NCBI GenBank assembly: GCA_900769535.1
Contig: CAAGHB010000075.1
Span: forward strand, 1 to 17,473
Reading direction: 5' to 3'
DNA: 17,473 nucleotides
Source: Clostridia bacterium
GTDB lineage: Bacteria > Bacillota > Clostridia > Oscillospirales > Acutalibacteraceae
Shown: positions 14,117 through 17,473 of the stretch, piece after piece
Layout: every line of letters starts with the position of its first letter
Numbering within the stretch: position 1 is the stretch's first letter
The notes under the pieces: model-generated
Told to the model about the DNA's origin: nothing
Seen by the model: the letters and a program-made list of their open reading frames with translations, nothing else
Database searches by the model: none
Translations under genes and position numbers: made by a program

Positions 14117-17100
14117 CATTATTCACCTCGTTCCTTATAAATTCCATTGTATTTCTCGGTTTATTTGCGATTTTAATATTTGTATCTGCGCTGAGGCAAA
14201 CCTCCCTGTAATCACACCATTTACATGCAGGAGATGAACTGCTGTAAAGTGGATTACGGGATATATCCCCCTGCTTCATGCGATTGCCGATTGACTGAAC
14301 CACCGTCAAAATTTTCTTTTTAATATCGTTAAAGTCATCAGTACTGTATAACGACGATGATTTATATTCTCCGTTTGCCTTATACGAATAAGGAACAAAT
14401 TTCATTTCGGCGTCTCTTTCCATTGCCTCAGGTATACGGTCCTCACAGTTTATCAATCCGTTCATCGTAAAGCTGAGTTTATCATCATCGCTATTTGAAT
14501 CGACAAAATCATTGTACTTTACAGGCATATACAATACGCCCGCAGGTTTTATATTTTCATTCGATTTAGCTTCAATATACGAAAACAAATATAGAAGCAT
14601 TTGCATATTAAGACCGTATAGAATATCCGATAAAGCAAATGTCTTTTTACCCGTTTTATAATCAATTACTCTAATATACGCCTTATCATCTTTTCTGAAA
14701 ATGTCAACACGGTCAATGGTGCCTATAATCATAATATTACCGTCATCAACGGGGATTTTTAAAGGTTTTATTTCGCTGTCTACACTTATTTTTTGTTCAA
14801 AGGCAACGGGCTCAAACTTACTTTGTGCAAATTCAAGACCTATATTTTTAATTACGTCGAGTAAAAGAGATTTTATCCTTTCGACAGTAAAAATAAACTG
14901 CTTATCGTCGATATCAAAGCCGGCAAAACAATTCGAAATATATTCATCAGCATAAAAATCAACTTCACTGACAATTTTGTCATCTGACAAATCGCTGATT
15001 TCAACGCCATATTTTTTGAGAATATTTTCGAGAACGTGATGTGCAAGTGAGCCGCGATGATTGCTTGAAATTTCAGCCCTGTTAATTTTTTTCGCCTTCA
15101 TATCGTACTGACAAAAATACTGGAATGGGCATTTACTGAATGTTTCTATTCTTGACGGCGAAAGAAGCAAATCACCGCTTTTGAATTTCTTAACGGTATC
15201 TTGTGAAATTACTTCATCAATGCCAATTAACATTCTATCAAAAGCAGAGCTGAAAATATCAACATTATCTAATTTAAGCTTGTCAAATTCAACATTTAAT
15301 TTTTTATAATTTTCGGCAATGTATTCAATCAACGAATTTGCTGATTCAAACCTGTCAGTTCGTGAATCAGCTTCATTATGAACAGATAATTTCAGTTCAT
15401 TTGCAATTAAATTTATAAAATCCGACGGTGACACTTCACTATGCGATGAATCAAAGCTATGATAAGTAATAAACAGTTTTTCACTTGCCGAACAAACCGA
15501 ACTGTAAATCACATATTTTTCCTTAATAGCGTCTGATTCAATTCTATCATTTATTTCGACGCCGTTGCTAATTAAAAGCGCCCTGTCATCAATTGATAAA
15601 ATACCGTTGTTCGACGGCGGCTTTGGCATTTCACGATAATTTGCGCCGAGAATAAATACAATTTTCGGCTCACACGGTCTGATGCGATATGCATCACCAA
15701 TCATAACCTCATCAAGACGCGACGGAATAGTACCGATTGATTCACATTTGAGCAGTAACTCATAAGTATCAATCAGTTCATCCGATTTAATATATTTCGG
15801 CGAAACCGTTACGATTTTATCCAATAAATCTATCAGCAAATCCCAGCTTTTGTATTGCAAATCAGCAAGAAGTATATTTTTCTCCGATTCAAGTTTTGCT
15901 GCATATTCCGCTATCTTATCCGGAACATTTGATTTTACTAAAAAATCGTATAATGCGCTGCAAATATTTTTTGTATCTTCGCCCTCAATCGCCTGTTTAA
16001 TCGGCATCAAAAATTCAACTGCGCTCCGTCTTAATATATTGATATCGACCAACTTTTCTTCGTTCATTTTTGAATCAGTGCCATCAGGATTTGACGTCCA
16101 TTCCTTATACCAATCCTTTGGCTTAATATTCCAGATATAAACGTAATTTTCAAGCGCAGAAACATCCTCAATATCCATAAAAGAAAGAGGAGACTTTAAT
16201 AGCGAAAAAATAATATCTTGCGAAAATCCGCTTGATGCGGCTTTTAAGACGTTATCGACATAAGAGGTAAGCATTAGGTCAATGTTGTCAGCCCTCTTAT
16301 CAAGATAGCAAGGAATATTATATCTACTGAATGCCGAATCAAAAAATCGGCGATATTTATCGATATCACGCACAATAACGGTAACGTCTCTGTACCTGTA
16401 ACCGGCGAGTCGAACCAGTTTTTTTATAGTTCTGGCGGTAAAATCAACCTCGTCATACATAGTTGCCGCCTTGCAAATAGTTACAGTACCGTCGTCCTCG
16501 CTCAATTCGTAGCCTTCGCCGCGCAAAACATGCTCAACTCCAACAAGAGCATCATTCTTAAATCGAGGATAATCGGTAAAAATTTCAGGTGGCGCAGTTC
16601 TAATTCCCACCTTATCGGCAATCTGCTTTATGCGCGAAATTTCTTTTTTAACATTGGAAAAGAGCCCTGTACCCATGCTTTCGTCATTCATCGAATCGGT
16701 GCACAGAGAAAAATACACGTCATCTGAATCCCTGATTATGTGTTCAATAATCTTATACTGCTGAGCTGTAAACCCGTCAAAAGCATCTATATAAACAGTT
16801 TTTCCCTTGAAAAATCTATTGTCATAAAGCGCATTATTAAGTCTGTCAAGGTCATCATCGGAATCGAGATATTTTTCGGCCAAGATAGAATTATATGCTG
16901 AATAAATAAGCGCAAGGTCACGAATCTTATTATTAAAGGTTATGTTGTTGCTGTTTTTTACCGACTCGCTAAGCATTGATGCATCAATTGAACTTTGCTT
17001 GAATTCAGTAACAATTTCGAGCAATGATAAAACCAGTTCAACAGACGGCCTGGCCTTATTATAAACGCAAAGTTCATCTTTTAAAGAAACAAGCGCCTTT

Positions 17101-17381
17101 TTCATAGCGACCGCCTTAATACCTGTGTCGGCTCTTTTTCCGATAAATTCCTTTAAATCATTGCCGATGTATTCAACAAGCTTTGAAAAGCTGAGAACCT
17201 CAGCTTTGTCAGCCGCAGTTGCTCCGAGAGCGCGTAAAAGCGCCTTTTCAGATTCAAATGTATATTGCTCAGGTGTAAGCAGAATAATACCGCTTTTCCC
17301 TTTTTTTACTTCATTTGCTATTCGGCGCCTAACGGTTGATGTTTTTCCCGTTCCTGCCGTGCCAAGTATAAAATGCAACAT
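14100..17381 (-). CDS. addB: ATP-dependent helicase/nuclease subunit B (AddB)
   Basis: AddB is the partner of AddA; in B. subtilis it scans for Chi sites and cuts the other strand. The 1093-aa product begins MLHFILGTAGTGKTSTVRRR with an intact Walker A (GTAGTGKT, residues 7-14); the rest of the helicase fold is degenerate, as is usual in AddB. The C-terminal nuclease domain shows RGSLAHHVLE, IGTIDRVDIF and VIDYKTGKK, with the expected metal-binding Asp and Lys. Four cysteines, C751 (in SKCPFQYF) and C1053, C1056, C1062 (CKWCDYREVC), match the spacing of the AddB iron-sulphur cluster that pins the nuclease domain. Start ATG 17379-17381 has AAGGAG 8 nt upstream. The last codons overlap addA. 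A long hairpin lies about 20 nt upstream of the gene. It is an intact gene of slightly short length. Confidence 0.97.
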   Translation of the reverse strand: MLHFILGTAGTGKTSTVRRRIANEVKKGKSGIILLTPEQYTFESEKALLRALGATAADKAEVLSFSKLVEYIGNDLKEFIGKRADTGIKAVAMKKALVSLKDELCVYNKARPSVELVLSLLEIVTEFKQSSIDASMLSESVKNSNNITFNNKIRDLALIYSAYNSILAEKYLDSDDDLDRLNNALYDNRFFKGKTVYIDAFDGFTAQQYKIIEHIIRDSDDVYFSLCTDSMNDESMGTGLFSNVKKEISRIKQIADKVGIRTAPPEIFTDYPRFKNDALVGVEHVLRGEGYELSEDDGTVTICKAATMYDEVDFTARTIKKLVRLAGYRYRDVTVIVRDIDKYRRFFDSAFSRYNIPCYLDKRADNIDLMLTSYVDNVLKAASSGFSQDIIFSLLKSPLSFMDIEDVSALENYVYIWNIKPKDWYKEWTSNPDGTDSKMNEEKLVDINILRRSAVEFLMPIKQAIEGEDTKNICSALYDFLVKSNVPDKIAEYAAKLESEKNILLADLQYKSWDLLIDLLDKIVTVSPKYIKSDELIDTYELLLKCESIGTIPSRLDEVMIGDAYRIRPCEPKIVFILGANYREMPKPPSNNGILSIDDRALLISNGVEINDRIESDAIKEKYVIYSSVCSASEKLFITYHSFDSSHSEVSPSDFINLIANELKLSVHNEADSRTDRFESANSLIEYIAENYKKLNVEFDKLKLDNVDIFSSAFDRMLIGIDEVISQDTVKKFKSGDLLLSPSRIETFSKCPFQYFCQYDMKAKKINRAEISSNHRGSLAHHVLENILKKYGVEISDLSDDKIVSEVDFYADEYISNCFAGFDIDDKQFIFTVERIKSLLLDVIKNIGLEFAQSKFEPVAFEQKISVDSEIKPLKIPVDDGNIMIIGTIDRVDIFRKDDKAYIRVIDYKTGKKTFALSDILYGLNMQMLLYLFSYIEAKSNENIKPAGVLYMPVKYNDFVDSNSDDDKLSFTMNGLINCEDRIPEAMERDAEMKFVPYSYKANGEYKSSSLYSTDDFNDIKKKILTVVQSIGNRMKQGDISRNPLYSSSSPACKWCDYREVCLSADTNIKIANKPRNTMEFIRNEVNNDGDDE

Positions 17382-17401
17382 TTTAATACTCCTTTTTATT
17401 G

Positions 17402-17441
17402 AAAATTATCCGCCCAAATGAGAATAAGGGCGGATAATTTT
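17402..17441. terminator. Symmetric terminator-like inverted repeat upstream of addB
   Basis: Perfect 14-bp inverted repeat AAAATTATCCGCCC / GGGCGGATAATTTT (17402-17415 and 17428-17441) with a 12-nt loop. The outer A/T pairs give TTTT at the 3' end on both strands, the form of a bidirectional terminator. On the minus strand it would end a gene lying beyond the right edge, but it stands only about 20 nt before addB, so any addB promoter must be upstream of it and the hairpin would be in the addB leader. Confidence 0.7.
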
Positions 17442-17473
17442 GTTTAAATAAGATATATACCTGATTCTAATAA
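17442..17473. other. Short AT-rich stretch at the right edge, no gene recognised
   Basis: Thirty-two bases above the inverted repeat. On the minus strand it contains TATATA, which could be a -10 box for addB, but the matching -35 position would fall outside the window, so no promoter can be called. Confidence 0.3.

Noticed and set aside
13824..14237. Plus-strand frame of 137 codons across the addA-addB junction
   Set aside because: Antisense to the AddA Walker A region and to the end of AddB, with no supporting features.
1..17473. Possible novel defence, mobile or biosynthetic system
   Set aside because: All fifteen protein genes belong to known families, fourteen of them core housekeeping. 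No integrase, transposase, repeat array, toxin-antitoxin pair or unusual base composition was seen. AddAB does restrict phage DNA in some hosts, but it is a core repair enzyme.

Overview
This window looks like a low-GC member of the Clostridia, most like Ruminococcaceae/Oscillospiraceae relatives (Bacillota). The evidence is AddAB rather than RecBCD, a YlmC/YmxH-type sporulation protein, a strong and uniform Shine-Dalgarno sequence (GAGGTG or GGAGG, 7-8 nt before the start) and consensus sigma-A promoters. All fifteen genes lie on the minus strand, so transcription runs from high to low coordinates. No tRNA, rRNA, insertion sequence, prophage, CRISPR or toxin gene was seen, and no gene-free stretch exceeds 300 bases. 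The largest gaps are about 160 bp (before rpsB), 120 bp (tsf-pyrH) and 110 bp (addA-rpmE).

Layout in transcription order. (1) addB-addA (17381-10652) encodes the double-strand-break processing helicase-nuclease; the two genes overlap by 17 nt, and a long inverted repeat sits just upstream of addB. (2) rpmE (zinc-type ribosomal protein L31) has its own promoter and a strong terminator. (3) yigZ-dgt-dnaG-rpoD is a Firmicutes-type macromolecular-synthesis cluster: an IMPACT-family protein, a dNTP triphosphohydrolase, primase and the primary sigma factor. dnaG and rpoD overlap as ATGA. (4) ylmC, a small PRC-barrel protein, follows rpoD. (5) rpsB-tsf (S2, EF-Ts) has a strong promoter, a structured leader and a hairpin between the two genes. 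(6) pyrH-frr (UMP kinase, ribosome recycling factor) has its own promoter. (7) uppS-cdsA-dxr makes the undecaprenyl carrier, CDP-diacylglycerol and isoprenoid precursor; dxr runs off the left edge.

The protein content is housekeeping and I found no convincing undescribed multi-gene system. The interesting signals are regulatory. There are five terminator-like hairpins, and four of them (before addB, yigZ, tsf and uppS) leave no room for a new promoter before the next gene. This suggests read-through terminators that step expression down between abundant translation proteins and scarcer enzymes. There is also a candidate S2 autoregulatory leader before rpsB, a possible hairpin masking the ylmC ribosome binding site, and a sigma factor whose N-terminus is an acidic stretch in place of a recognisable region 1.1.
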